This document shows, piece after piece, positions 7,748 through 16,662 of a stretch of DNA of 64,000 bases; the first letter of the stretch is position 1; each line of letters starts with the position of its first letter. The DNA is from Desulforamulus hydrothermalis Lam5 = DSM 18033. GTDB taxonomy: Bacteria; Bacillota; Desulfotomaculia; Desulfotomaculales; Desulfotomaculaceae. Location: contig NZ_CAOS01000008.1 of the NCBI RefSeq assembly GCF_000315365.1, forward strand, positions 186,001-250,000, written 5' to 3'. The position numbers and the translations under genes were made by a program. The notes under the pieces were generated by a model. The model made no database searches. It was not told the origin of the DNA and saw only the letters and a program-made list of their open reading frames with translations.

Positions 7748-9217
7748 ATGGATAAACGCTGCCCCCCTTGCGCAACGGTTGAGGTTTTAAGTATACAGAA
7801 CTGTATCAGCACTCCCGTCCCATCGCACAGGCCGGAGGTTTGTTCCAGATGTTTTAATTTGCTGCAAAATCCTGGATTTGAAGCAGGTCTAACAAGGTGG
7901 CAGACCAGTGATAACGTATCGGTTTCCGATGCCTCTCCCTTCGAAGGCACACAACAGGCCATTATGCAAGAAGGTGTAGCGCATTTGTTTCAAGACGTTT
8001 CATTGTCTGGTCCGGCAAATTGTCCCTTGTTTTTTAGTGCTAATATTTCTACTAACAACGCTGTGGCCAATAACCTAACCGTGGAAGTGTTATGGCTGGA
8101 CGAAAACCGTAACGCTATGGCCAATGGACTTAGAGTGTTTTTACCCGGTTCCGCGCTAGGTATTACTTACTTTGACATTACTGACCGCCCTCCTATAGGC
8201 ACTGCCTTTGCCAGACTGCTCTTTAGTAAAACAGAAGGTACAGAGAATTCTTTCATTGTAATTGATCAGGTTATCCTGGCCCCGGTAAAAAGCAGCAATT
8301 TATTGGTGAACCCTGGCTTCGAGTCGGGATTAAACGGGTGGCATACCACCGGCTTTAGCCTTGACTTTACCGACCCCTTAGAAGGTCTTGTGAATACCGC
8401 AACCAACGTGAACGGTACAGTTTACCAGGATGTGCCTTTAACAGGTCAACCGTCCAATGCTTCCTTTTTACTTAGTTTTGCAGCCCTTACTACTCCGTTC
8501 TCCCAGGGGCCTACCGCCGCACTGACCGCTCAGGTCCTCTGGCTGGATGCAGCAAACAATATCCTTGGCACGCCGGGACTGGAAATTAACATTCCTAACA
8601 ACACCTTGAAAAACCAGTTTGGCTATTTGACCTACCTGGATCTAACAAAGCCGGCTCCTGCAGGTGCTGTAAAAGCGCGCATTTTGTTTACCGCGGACGT
8701 AGAACAAGGTTTTACCTTGAGACTGGATCATGTAATTTTTGCCCGGGCCGCTACTCAAAACTTAATCATAAATCCCAGTTTCGAAGATGGCTTGAACGGG
8801 TGGCAAAACGTCAACACCTCGGTCGTTAGTTTATCTGATGTTTATGAGGGGAATTATACAGCTGCTGTGGATACGGTCGGCGGTGTGCTTTATCAGGACG
8901 TTCCCCTGGCCAATGCGGCGGGCCATTGCTTTTTATTTAACACCGGTTTTAGATTTCGAGGCGTAGGCTCACAGGCCTTAACCAGTCAGGTAATCATTAA
9001 CATACTTTGGCTGGATCAGAACGGCAGGGAGATCGGTTTGGGAGCCAGTCTCATTATACCTCCCAATGATAACCTGCGGGATAAATGGCTGGTTTACACA
9101 GCCATTACAGAACCTGCCCCCCCTGATACAGTGTCTGCCAGGGTGCAATTTACCAAAGCCCCCAGCGCAAGAAGCGAGCTGGATATCGATAAGGTGGTGC
9201 TGGGGCGTTTGGTTTAA
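7748..9217 (+). CDS. Three-repeat surface-type protein with carbohydrate-binding-like (NPGFE...W) domains
   Basis: A 489-residue protein starting at ATG 7748 behind AAGGGTGAT. A Cys-rich N-terminus of about 35 residues (RCPPCATVEV, CSRCFNLL) is followed by three homologous units of about 145-150 residues. Each begins with an NPGFE/NPSFE..GL..W motif and contains a FQDV/YQDV strand, a VLWLD or ILWLD strand and an R(L/I)LF/VQF..-(I)D(Q/H/K)V strand. This is the look of jelly-roll carbohydrate-binding-like modules. There is no signal peptide, sortase motif or SLH domain. In Firmicutes, leaderless proteins of this kind can be spore-surface components; that role is an inference from type only. A hairpin repeat (9225-9258) directly follows and marks the edge of the defence island. 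Confidence 0.6.
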   Translation: MDKRCPPCATVEVLSIQNCISTPVPSHRPEVCSRCFNLLQNPGFEAGLTRWQTSDNVSVSDASPFEGTQQAIMQEGVAHLFQDVSLSGPANCPLFFSANISTNNAVANNLTVEVLWLDENRNAMANGLRVFLPGSALGITYFDITDRPPIGTAFARLLFSKTEGTENSFIVIDQVILAPVKSSNLLVNPGFESGLNGWHTTGFSLDFTDPLEGLVNTATNVNGTVYQDVPLTGQPSNASFLLSFAALTTPFSQGPTAALTAQVLWLDAANNILGTPGLEINIPNNTLKNQFGYLTYLDLTKPAPAGAVKARILFTADVEQGFTLRLDHVIFARAATQNLIINPSFEDGLNGWQNVNTSVVSLSDVYEGNYTAAVDTVGGVLYQDVPLANAAGHCFLFNTGFRFRGVGSQALTSQVIINILWLDQNGREIGLGASLIIPPNDNLRDKWLVYTAITEPAPPDTVSARVQFTKAPSARSELDIDKVVLGRLV

Positions 9218-9224
9218 GTAAAAA

Positions 9225-9280
9225 ATGACCACATTAGCCCTAAAGCTAATGTGGTCATTTTAATGTACAATGTGGTCAAA
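9225..9280. repeat. Left flanking hairpin repeat of the defence island
   Basis: ATGACCACATTAGC (9225-9238) and GCTAATGTGGTCAT (9245-9258) form a perfect 14-bp stem with a 6-base loop. A third, partial copy of the arm (AATGTGGTCA) follows at about 9269-9278. A diverged copy with the same order of parts lies at 21066-21122 on the far side of the DISARM genes in the same orientation. It may also terminate the surface-protein gene ending at 9217. Confidence 0.75.
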
Positions 9281-9763
9281 ATCTATAATAATCCCTCTGC
9301 CAGCTTTTTCTCCAGTATCTGCGAGGTCCTTACCCCATCATGCCACCATCGCCTATATAGCCTACACCGGCAGCTAACGTTACCTAGCAAGGCCGAGCGG
9401 AAGCGATTCAGGTAAAATTCACACCTCGTCCGGTGATTGTTTTAACAATTAGTTATTCAGGTGAGGATTTTTTACCTGGCTAACCAAAAACTTTACTTGA
9501 CAACTTTGAAAAATCACCCTCATGACTGAAGCTATAAAAACCGGGCCTACTATTTAAACTTACTTAAGGGGGAAAATCTTTGATATACTTCAAGCAGCCT
9601 TAATTATCCTTTTCTCCCTGTCTTTACTGTTGTCTCGTCAACTTGGCATAGCAGGTTTGATTGACAGGGTGGTCAACTTTTATTCTTCAAATACATGCAA
9701 TAAAGGATTTTGTTTATTAATCAAGAACTTCTCTTTATTTATACATTCAGGGGGTTCATTTAG
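9281..9763. other. Intergenic region upstream of the DISARM methyltransferase
   Basis: This stretch has no clear gene. An imperfect long inverted repeat at 9409-9478 (CAGGTAAAATTC with GGATTTTTTACCTG, plus CACCT/AGGTG) could form a leader hairpin. A short minus-strand reading at about 9293-9349 (RWWHDGVRTSQILEKKLAE, then stop) looks like the tail of a lost gene but is too short to assign. The ribosome site AGGGGG at 9749-9754 serves the GTG start at 9764. Confidence 0.45.
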
Positions 9764-11005
9764 GTGGCAATATGTAAACAGAATTATTACAAAAATTCAC
9801 TGATTATAGAGGATATTAGAACAAATACTCCTTATTACCACCCGGGTGTCTTTGATTTTCCTAACTTGCCCTACGATCTACCAATGATTAGCCTTTTTAC
9901 CGGTGCGGGGGGATTAGACCTTGGACTGGAACGAGCGGGATTTTCAACAAGAGCCTATGTTGAAAACAATAAATATTGTATTGAGACCATTAAAATTAAT
10001 CGAAAAGAATGGCGTTTGGTAGGAAATGGCGATATTACTAAAACAAACTCAAAAGAGATTTTGAAAACCGCCGGTCTTAAAATAGGCGAGGCAGCTTTAC
10101 TGGCAGGGGGGGCCCCATGCCAACCGTTCAGCAGTCTGGGTAAAAATGAAGGGGACAGTGTTTCTAACGGTAAATTATATAAATATTTCATCCAAATGGT
10201 TAAAGAAATACAGCCCGTTACTTTTATCTTTGAAAATGTACGAGGGATGGTTCAAAATCATAAAAAAGTAATTGAATTTATGGAACAGGAATTCGGTAAA
10301 TCCGGATACGGAATTTCCATTGCTTTGATCTGTGCCGCTGACTACGGGGTTCCGCAAAAGAGATACCGAGTATTTATTATCGGAAGGAGAGACGGTAAAA
10401 AACCGGGGTTTCCGTTTCCTACTCATGCCGAAAATCCTGAAAGCAGTTTAAAATATTTTAATACTCTTTGTGCTTTAAAAGGAGTACCGTTTCCATACCA
10501 AAAATTAAAAAAATGGGTTACCGTTGGAGAAGTTTTCAGCAGACTGACAAAGGAGCATTATAACAGAAAAGATAATTTTTATGCTCAACTTTCTCCCAAA
10601 ATAGTTGAAATGATCAGTTATATTAAGCCAAAAACCAAAATGTGTTGGGCTGACTTGCCCGATGATTTGAAATTTAATTGTTGGAAAAAAGGAAAGTTCC
10701 AAGGAAGAGATAACTTTAGCCGTCTTCAATATAATGAGCCTTCCGTTACCATCCGTACCGGAGCAATTTATCCTGCAAAAGGTAAATATATCCACCCCGA
10801 ATTAAATCGTGGATTAAGTACAATTGAAATGGCAGCTCTGCAATCCTTCCCGTTAAATCCGGGTAATGAAGGTTGGCACTTTTATGGTGGTATATTAAAT
10901 GTTGCCCGTCAAATCGGAAATGCTGTACCTCCTCTGTTAGCAGAAGCCATAGGTCATGCCTTGAAGCAACAGGTGCTGGAAATAATTAACGGAGCAGGGT
11001 GCTAA
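9764..11005 (+). CDS. drmMII: DISARM-associated C5-cytosine DNA methyltransferase (DrmMII-like)
   Basis: A 413-residue m5C methyltransferase with all core motifs: SAM-binding LFTGAGGLDLG (residues about 44-54), GGAPCQPFSS with the catalytic Cys at about 119, FENVRGM (about 157-162), QKRYRVFIIGRR, a target-recognition region, and RQIGNAVPP near the C-terminus. It transfers a methyl group to cytosine in a specific duplex DNA motif that cannot be deduced here. In class 2 DISARM this enzyme marks self DNA. Start is GTG at 9764, nine bases after AGGGGG. It is the only plus-strand gene of the island and runs tail-to-tail into vsr with a 4-base overlap of stop codons, so it has its own promoter. The island is visibly more AT-rich than its surroundings. 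Confidence 0.85.
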   Translation: MAICKQNYYKNSLIIEDIRTNTPYYHPGVFDFPNLPYDLPMISLFTGAGGLDLGLERAGFSTRAYVENNKYCIETIKINRKEWRLVGNGDITKTNSKEILKTAGLKIGEAALLAGGAPCQPFSSLGKNEGDSVSNGKLYKYFIQMVKEIQPVTFIFENVRGMVQNHKKVIEFMEQEFGKSGYGISIALICAADYGVPQKRYRVFIIGRRDGKKPGFPFPTHAENPESSLKYFNTLCALKGVPFPYQKLKKWVTVGEVFSRLTKEHYNRKDNFYAQLSPKIVEMISYIKPKTKMCWADLPDDLKFNCWKKGKFQGRDNFSRLQYNEPSVTIRTGAIYPAKGKYIHPELNRGLSTIEMAALQSFPLNPGNEGWHFYGGILNVARQIGNAVPPLLAEAIGHALKQQVLEIINGAGC

Positions 11006-11409
11006 TCCCCTCCGTTAATTGTTTGCTTGATATCATTTACCACACGTTCCAATTCCTTTTTAATTTCACAACCCCAGTAACGTTTAACCTTCCATCCCAA
11101 CTGTTCCAACTTTTGCGTAACCTTCATATCGTTCAAACGATTCTTTTTTATTTTGGTAACCCAGAAAACCCTGTTTTGCTCAGGTATTTGTCCGCATTTA
11201 GGACACCCGTGCCAAAAACAACCGTCACAAAACACTGCAATTTTTTTACCCGGAAAGATAATGTCCGGCCGTCCCGGTAATTTATTTGACAATCTATATC
11301 TTAATCCTTGTTGCCATAAAGCCTTACGTAATCTAATTTCCAAATCGGTATTTTTGTTTTTTACGGCGGCCATGTTTTTACTTCTTTCTTCTTTGCTCTT
11401 CGTATCCAT
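11002..11409 (-). CDS. vsr: Very short patch repair endonuclease (Vsr)
   Basis: A 135-residue protein with family marks NMAAVKNKNTDLEIRLRKAL, YRLSNKLPGRPDIIFPGKKIAVFCDGCFWHGC and a C-terminal W..KR.W. The family nicks DNA 5' of the T in T:G mismatches produced by deamination of 5-methylcytosine, starting short-patch repair. Its presence fits the adjacent m5C methyltransferase, whose stop overlaps its own by 4 bases from the opposite strand. It is the last gene of the minus-strand DISARM operon, 49 bases after drmB. Start ATG at 11409 follows AAGGTGG; an upstream GTG at 11418 lies inside that ribosome site. The D and H residues of FPGKKIAVFCDGCFWHGC are the expected active-site and zinc region. 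Confidence 0.9.
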   Translation of the reverse strand: MDTKSKEERSKNMAAVKNKNTDLEIRLRKALWQQGLRYRLSNKLPGRPDIIFPGKKIAVFCDGCFWHGCPKCGQIPEQNRVFWVTKIKKNRLNDMKVTQKLEQLGWKVKRYWGCEIKKELERVVNDIKQTINGGD

Positions 11410-11458
11410 AAAGACCACCTTAAATATTTATACAGCGTGATTTCTTCTTATAGCAATC

Positions 11459-13288
11459 TCAAATAAACAAGTTATTAAGTTTTGACAGAAATCCCATTTC
11501 CGGTTGATCAGGAAGTCCAACCACCAATGCTCTGTCCAGTAACCGGTTAAACTCTTCGCAACATGTTTCAGGCAACAATGCACAGGCATGACAGGCCGCA
11601 AGATTTAAAGACCCCAACCCTTGTCCTGTACTTTCAAAACACAGTGGGTCTGATGAACACCATGAAGCAGCGTTGACCGCCTTTTTAATGACAGAACCGA
11701 GAAATTCCGGTTTGCCTTGTCTGACCAGTCCCCCCATTGTTCCCTCCGAATCACCGCTGGCCGTATAAACTAATATACCGGCCATTAACGGCTGATCATC
11801 TGTCTCATTACAATAAATTCTTTCACGTAAAGAAGCACTGCCGTACCCGCATTCAAAGCTTAATTGTCTGATTAATAAATGAGCAAAAGTATGCAAAAAG
11901 ACAAATGTTGCCGTAATTTTTCGCGGTGGACGCTTTAATTCCGTCGCCATATGATAATATCTGTCGTTTAATATTTTAACTCTTTCTTCAATTTGAGGCA
12001 TCTGTGCCCAGCGGGACAGTTCATCGGTATTAAACATAATAAATATTCCCTCACCGTAAACTTCCACCGCCGGTAACCAGTCAATTTTTTTCTTAAAATT
12101 CTTTAAGTAAACCGCATAGCCAGTTTTTTCGTCATCTTCTTCTGCCGGGTGGGCGTCATTGCGATCCAGCGGCGTAAGCCTGCTGAAAGCATACAATGCC
12201 CTAACCTCTCTTAACCTGTGAACCTGGACAACCTTTTCGATTCCCGGGATTTTATAGTCTTTTCCGTCCCTGATCTGAATTTTAAAATTTTTTGATTCCG
12301 GACTTCCTTCGTCAATGAATCCCTGAAAAGCCTTATATTCATCGTATCGGTAATTGATCTCAACAGACTCAACCACTGTTAGAGGATCGTCATTAAGTAA
12401 CTTTTCAGCAGTCTTTTTTACCTCATTAAAATCACGGTTTATCAGTTTAGCAATCCTCTTATAAAGAACCTCCTTAAATGATTCCTCTTCCAACCCTCCG
12501 TCCTGGGATGACAAGACATCCCACTCACTGGTTCCGCAAATGTCCGAAATCAGGTTGTCGGAATAGGGAGGTATAACTATTGAGTTGATTATCAGAGGAA
12601 AGTAAACATTTGAGGCACCACGTTGAACGGTTTTCGGCCTGGAATCACATACCTCCTTCTCATCAACCCAAGGTTTATATCCGCTACATTGTGTATGAAT
12701 CCCCTCTTTAAATGCCTCATCCATTGTGTAAAAATTACCGCACTTTGTACAGCTGATTTTAATACCGGATAACCCTGAAGCGCTTCCGAATGTTTCGATC
12801 TTTAAGTGATGTTTTGAGAAACATCCTCCCTTACGATGTGCCCATTCTACCCAAGGAAAATCGTCAACATGCCCCTTCTCACATACAACAATAAATCTGC
12901 TGGGTACCAATTTAGCATGGCAAATATCACACCTGGGTATTTTGAATTCCTTTTTATACTTTTCCGTGTATCTCACGGTCCAATCATCAATATGCCTCAA
13001 TAAACGACAATTAGGACAAAAAAGCCATTTCGGAAATCTGACAAAGGGTATCCCGTCTTTATATTCCTGACCGGAAGGAGGCATTTTGAAATATTTTACA
13101 CCTAACCGAGCTTGCAATCGTTGGTCATAAATTTTGGGCCCTGCATTGACATGCCAAAATTCAGTTCCGGCCGGCATTAATGACTCCTCCGGCAAATCAA
13201 CGATACTTCCCACTCCGAAGGGACCAATAAATTGAGAACGCCTCAGAACCTCATACCTCATCCTCGGGTTATAACTGTCCTTACTCAC
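11459..13288 (-). CDS. drmB: DISARM protein DrmB (DUF1998)
   Basis: A 609-residue protein. The N-terminal half carries several zinc-ribbon-like pairs (CPNC at about 90, CDIC at about 119, CEKGHVDDFPW at about 137, CTKC at about 180). The C-terminal DUF1998 region includes HTFAHLLIRQLS, YGSASLRERIY, LVYTASGDSEGTMGGL and the Cys-rich CSSDPLCFES ... CHACALLPETCCEEFN. DrmB is a core DISARM component and forms a complex with the DrmA helicase that blocks incoming phage DNA. Its ATG overlaps the drmA stop by 4 bases (13285-13288), the translational coupling usual for this pair. The assignment rests on DUF1998 plus the DrmA neighbour and is firm. Confidence 0.9.
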   Translation of the reverse strand: MSKDSYNPRMRYEVLRRSQFIGPFGVGSIVDLPEESLMPAGTEFWHVNAGPKIYDQRLQARLGVKYFKMPPSGQEYKDGIPFVRFPKWLFCPNCRLLRHIDDWTVRYTEKYKKEFKIPRCDICHAKLVPSRFIVVCEKGHVDDFPWVEWAHRKGGCFSKHHLKIETFGSASGLSGIKISCTKCGNFYTMDEAFKEGIHTQCSGYKPWVDEKEVCDSRPKTVQRGASNVYFPLIINSIVIPPYSDNLISDICGTSEWDVLSSQDGGLEEESFKEVLYKRIAKLINRDFNEVKKTAEKLLNDDPLTVVESVEINYRYDEYKAFQGFIDEGSPESKNFKIQIRDGKDYKIPGIEKVVQVHRLREVRALYAFSRLTPLDRNDAHPAEEDDEKTGYAVYLKNFKKKIDWLPAVEVYGEGIFIMFNTDELSRWAQMPQIEERVKILNDRYYHMATELKRPPRKITATFVFLHTFAHLLIRQLSFECGYGSASLRERIYCNETDDQPLMAGILVYTASGDSEGTMGGLVRQGKPEFLGSVIKKAVNAASWCSSDPLCFESTGQGLGSLNLAACHACALLPETCCEEFNRLLDRALVVGLPDQPEMGFLSKLNNLFI

Positions 13289-16200
13289 TTTTTCCCCTCC
13301 GATAAATCTTTTATGAAAACGTTACAAACCGCATCAACATTTCTCATTGATTGTAAGGTGGGCCAATGCTTACCCCTCTTACCTGCCTGGTATAGCAAAT
13401 GTGGTTCCTTCTGTGACCCATAGGTCAAATTGCTTTCTGCACGGGCGATTTCAGCCCAGAATTCTATCTTTTTTATTAAATCTGACTCCGTGTCGGACTT
13501 TTCTTCGGCCATTACACTCTCCACCCTGGCAAGAATATAATCCGTCACCTTGTTTAAGTCGGGTATGTCCGGTGTAAATTCTCCGGCTTGGTTATCTTTA
13601 TTTAATCCGATCAGATGTCGTACCAAGGTAACAAGAACCGCATGCAAAGCCCTGTCTCTGGCCGGACCTGAAAAAGGCGTTACACTTGTCGGTTCAACAA
13701 ACTGATAGAATGCCTCATGATATGAAGTAAATCTTTCATAATGGGATCTGTCTCTGGGTCTGGCACCGTCATAAATCGTAAATATCAAGCCCGGATACTT
13801 TCTGCCCACCCTGCTTGTGGCCTGAATATATTCAGATGTGGTTTTCGGTTGACTGATTACCGTCATCATGCCCAGTCTGTCAATATCAACACCTACGGAA
13901 ATCATATTCGTTGCCAGTAATACGTTAACAGATTTTTTATCAGGATATTTTACTTTAAGCCGCTCAAGTATTTCAGGTATTTCTTCAGCACTTTTCCTGC
14001 TTGTCAACTCATCCGCTTTGTAAAACAACCTGCGTTTGGTTTTTCTTCGCATGGCAATTCTACGAACCTGATCTTTTATATCATCCTCAACCAATGTGGA
14101 ACATTTCCCCAATTCCCTTATGGTATTAAAATATCCTACCAAAGTCCAATATTTATCCTTTACTTCGTCGGAATAATCCAATTCCTCTAAATACTGTAAT
14201 TGGGCTGACATTAATCTTACCTGGGTAGTCGTCTGGGTTTTTCCGGCAGCTAAAATACCCGCATATAGTCGACCGGGTTTCTCCTCCAAGGAAGCCTGTC
14301 TGGCAAAAAATGAATCTTCCGCATCCAGACCGGGCGGCGGAAACTGCCTGACATCCCTGTTGTACAACGCCTTAACCTGATCACCGGCCCTCCTGATTGT
14401 AGCCGTAGAAGCAATAATTTTAGGTCTTATTCCCTTCTGAGAACAGAGTGCATCCAAAGCCGTCTCATATAAACCTACTATTGTTCCTAACGGTCCGGAG
14501 ATTAAATGCAATTCGTCCTGTATAATCAGTTCAGGAGATAAGTTATTATTTCCTGAATTTAATGCAAAGATATTAGAGATCTCTTTTTTCCAAGGCATCA
14601 TGGCAAATTTATCCACAGTAGCAAACAATAACGTAGGAGAATCCCTGTAAATATCATCATCAACAACAGATATGGGTAATTCATCCCTGAAAGCACAGGT
14701 TTTCTCCGTACATCTCAGGGCAAACCTTTTGGGGCGGTCCTTTCTTATATATCCCCATTCTCCTCTGCCCTTTTCTTTAATCATTTTTGTTCCACACCAT
14801 GGACAACTAAGTACCTGAAACGGATTTTTTTCATCCGTTCCTATTGCAAGTTTGTCCAGTTGATAAAATGCATCCTCCAGCGTATTGGGTGTTGAAGCAC
14901 TCCCGATCCATAAACCGATGGAAATGCGTCCTTCTCCTAATTCATTAGGATTCTCTTTTCTGATTAATTCACATGCACAAATTAAAGTGCCGGCTCTTTG
15001 AAATTGCTGAGCTGTCAGCAACCGTAAGGTATAGCGCATGATAATTGCAGTACCGTTTCCTATGACAGGATTTTTAAGTCGCCTTAAGAATATAGTAAAG
15101 GCCGATATCCCTAAGTAAGCTTCCGTTTTTCCGCCACCGGTCGGAAACCAGATTAAATCCACCAGTTCCCGGTCGTAATCCCCGGGGTTATCAATCCCTG
15201 CAATATTAAGAAGTATAAAAGCCAATTGAAACGGACGCCAAGATGCTTCTTGATCAGGTATTTTTTGATAATTCGGCCATTTTACAGGTTTGTCGTCCGG
15301 ATATCTGGTCTCCTCTTGTAATATGGTATGTGCTCTTTGCATCAACATGGCACGATTGGCCAACTGAAATGCTTTATATACTTTATCATTCTCTTCCAAA
15401 ACTTTTATTCCTTTAAAAATTCTTAACCCGGATTCTTCACAAAGTTTTATATGATCCTCGGCGATAGCTCTATATTCCTCCGGCAGAGTATTTTTTATTT
15501 TATTTAAGCCTTTTACCCACTCGGTATAGGCACCGGCAAAAAGCCTTAACTTTTCGATTATTTGGTTTTTGGAAAGGTCAGAAATATCACTAAGATTCTT
15601 CATAACCAAGATATCTTTTACATGATTTAATTCACTGACATCAAATTTAACTTGCGGCACTTCAGTATAAGGTATGATTTCCGTATAGATTCTTACAGCT
15701 TTATCGTTCTCTTTTTGCCAATTTACCGCACAACCATGACCGACCGCAAAGGTCTTTTTATTTCTGTAAAGTAAGGATAAAGATTTTTCTTCGGGGTCAT
15801 CTGAAAATTTATTGTAAGAACGGTAATCCAAAAACTCAGTATTTACGTCAACCGGTTCAACGGAAAAACCCACCTGAAAATATGCCTTTTCCGCATTTTT
15901 CTCTTTTTTCGCAATGTATTCGTTAATTAAAGATATTGTAAACAGGGTATGGTTGTAATCAGGGCTTGGACGCCGAATGCATACTATACTCAGTTTTTCA
16001 CCAACTTTTTCCGACCACCGTGAAATTGATTTACCACTGTCAGTGGGAACAACTATCGTACATTTTTCCTCAGACAGGGGAACCCTGACCCAACCGTTAT
16101 GAATTAAGTTGTATACTTGATATACAGCCGCTTTATATCCCTCATGGTCATAAAGCCTCAGGAGAGAATCCCTGTCCTCTTTTTCTATTTTAACTTTTGG

Positions 16201-16662
16201 TTTGATTTTATTTTCTTCGTAAGTAATACACCGTTGAAAAACTGACGATAGCTGTATCCCTTCCGGCAAAGGTTCAACTGGAACTTCACAGTCATCTAAA
16301 GAAACTCTTCTATAACCGGCCGCTTTTACAGTTACTTTTAACTCAGGATTTATACCGTTTACATAAAAGCTCATTCCTAGGGAAGACGGATAATATTGGT
16401 TAGCTGTATTTACAGAAATATCCAAATACTCGTTTTCATCAGAAACCGCAGCTTCATTATGACCGGTGTCATTATGTTCATCGTCGAAATTGACCTTCTG
16501 TTTCTGAGGGTACAATATCCCAACAGAGTATCTCTGTAACGGACTTTCAGTAATAATCTCACGTTCTTTGGGCATGTTTTTACCTTCTGACCCGGGTCCC
16601 ATCATTTCCATAATCACAGCGTTTAATAGATCATGTCTCAGTTTCTTATATTCATCCGTCAT
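13285..16662 (-). CDS. drmA: DISARM helicase DrmA
   Basis: A 1125-residue superfamily 2 helicase. Motifs: Walker A LIWFPTGGGKTEA at about residues 505-517, Walker B/motif II IIQDELHLISGPLG (DELH) at about 714, ASTATIRRAGDQV (motif III), ATNMISVGVDIDRLGMM at about 920 and the arginine-rich YIQATSRVGRKYPG (motif VI). A pair of CxxC clusters (CPWCGTKM, CTEKTC) lies between the RecA lobes. In DISARM, DrmA with DrmB forms the sensor/translocase core. The ATG at 16662 abuts the stop of the upstream NERD-helicase gene without a gap, and the stop overlaps drmB, so the genes form one tightly coupled operon. AT-rich codon use differs from the flanking chromosome. Confidence 0.9.
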   Translation of the reverse strand: MTDEYKKLRHDLLNAVIMEMMGPGSEGKNMPKEREIITESPLQRYSVGILYPQKQKVNFDDEHNDTGHNEAAVSDENEYLDISVNTANQYYPSSLGMSFYVNGINPELKVTVKAAGYRRVSLDDCEVPVEPLPEGIQLSSVFQRCITYEENKIKPKVKIEKEDRDSLLRLYDHEGYKAAVYQVYNLIHNGWVRVPLSEEKCTIVVPTDSGKSISRWSEKVGEKLSIVCIRRPSPDYNHTLFTISLINEYIAKKEKNAEKAYFQVGFSVEPVDVNTEFLDYRSYNKFSDDPEEKSLSLLYRNKKTFAVGHGCAVNWQKENDKAVRIYTEIIPYTEVPQVKFDVSELNHVKDILVMKNLSDISDLSKNQIIEKLRLFAGAYTEWVKGLNKIKNTLPEEYRAIAEDHIKLCEESGLRIFKGIKVLEENDKVYKAFQLANRAMLMQRAHTILQEETRYPDDKPVKWPNYQKIPDQEASWRPFQLAFILLNIAGIDNPGDYDRELVDLIWFPTGGGKTEAYLGISAFTIFLRRLKNPVIGNGTAIIMRYTLRLLTAQQFQRAGTLICACELIRKENPNELGEGRISIGLWIGSASTPNTLEDAFYQLDKLAIGTDEKNPFQVLSCPWCGTKMIKEKGRGEWGYIRKDRPKRFALRCTEKTCAFRDELPISVVDDDIYRDSPTLLFATVDKFAMMPWKKEISNIFALNSGNNNLSPELIIQDELHLISGPLGTIVGLYETALDALCSQKGIRPKIIASTATIRRAGDQVKALYNRDVRQFPPPGLDAEDSFFARQASLEEKPGRLYAGILAAGKTQTTTQVRLMSAQLQYLEELDYSDEVKDKYWTLVGYFNTIRELGKCSTLVEDDIKDQVRRIAMRRKTKRRLFYKADELTSRKSAEEIPEILERLKVKYPDKKSVNVLLATNMISVGVDIDRLGMMTVISQPKTTSEYIQATSRVGRKYPGLIFTIYDGARPRDRSHYERFTSYHEAFYQFVEPTSVTPFSGPARDRALHAVLVTLVRHLIGLNKDNQAGEFTPDIPDLNKVTDYILARVESVMAEEKSDTESDLIKKIEFWAEIARAESNLTYGSQKEPHLLYQAGKRGKHWPTLQSMRNVDAVCNVFIKDLSEGKK

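Noticed and set aside
9293-9349. Minus-strand reading ending RWWHDGVRTSQILEKKLAE as a gene
   Set aside because: Fewer than 30 codons and no start or partner region; at most a remnant tail.
13285-16662. DrmA as a type III restriction helicase subunit or BREX component
   Set aside because: Coupling with a DUF1998 protein and a DrmE-like gene fits DISARM; no res/mod pair or pglZ-type gene is present.
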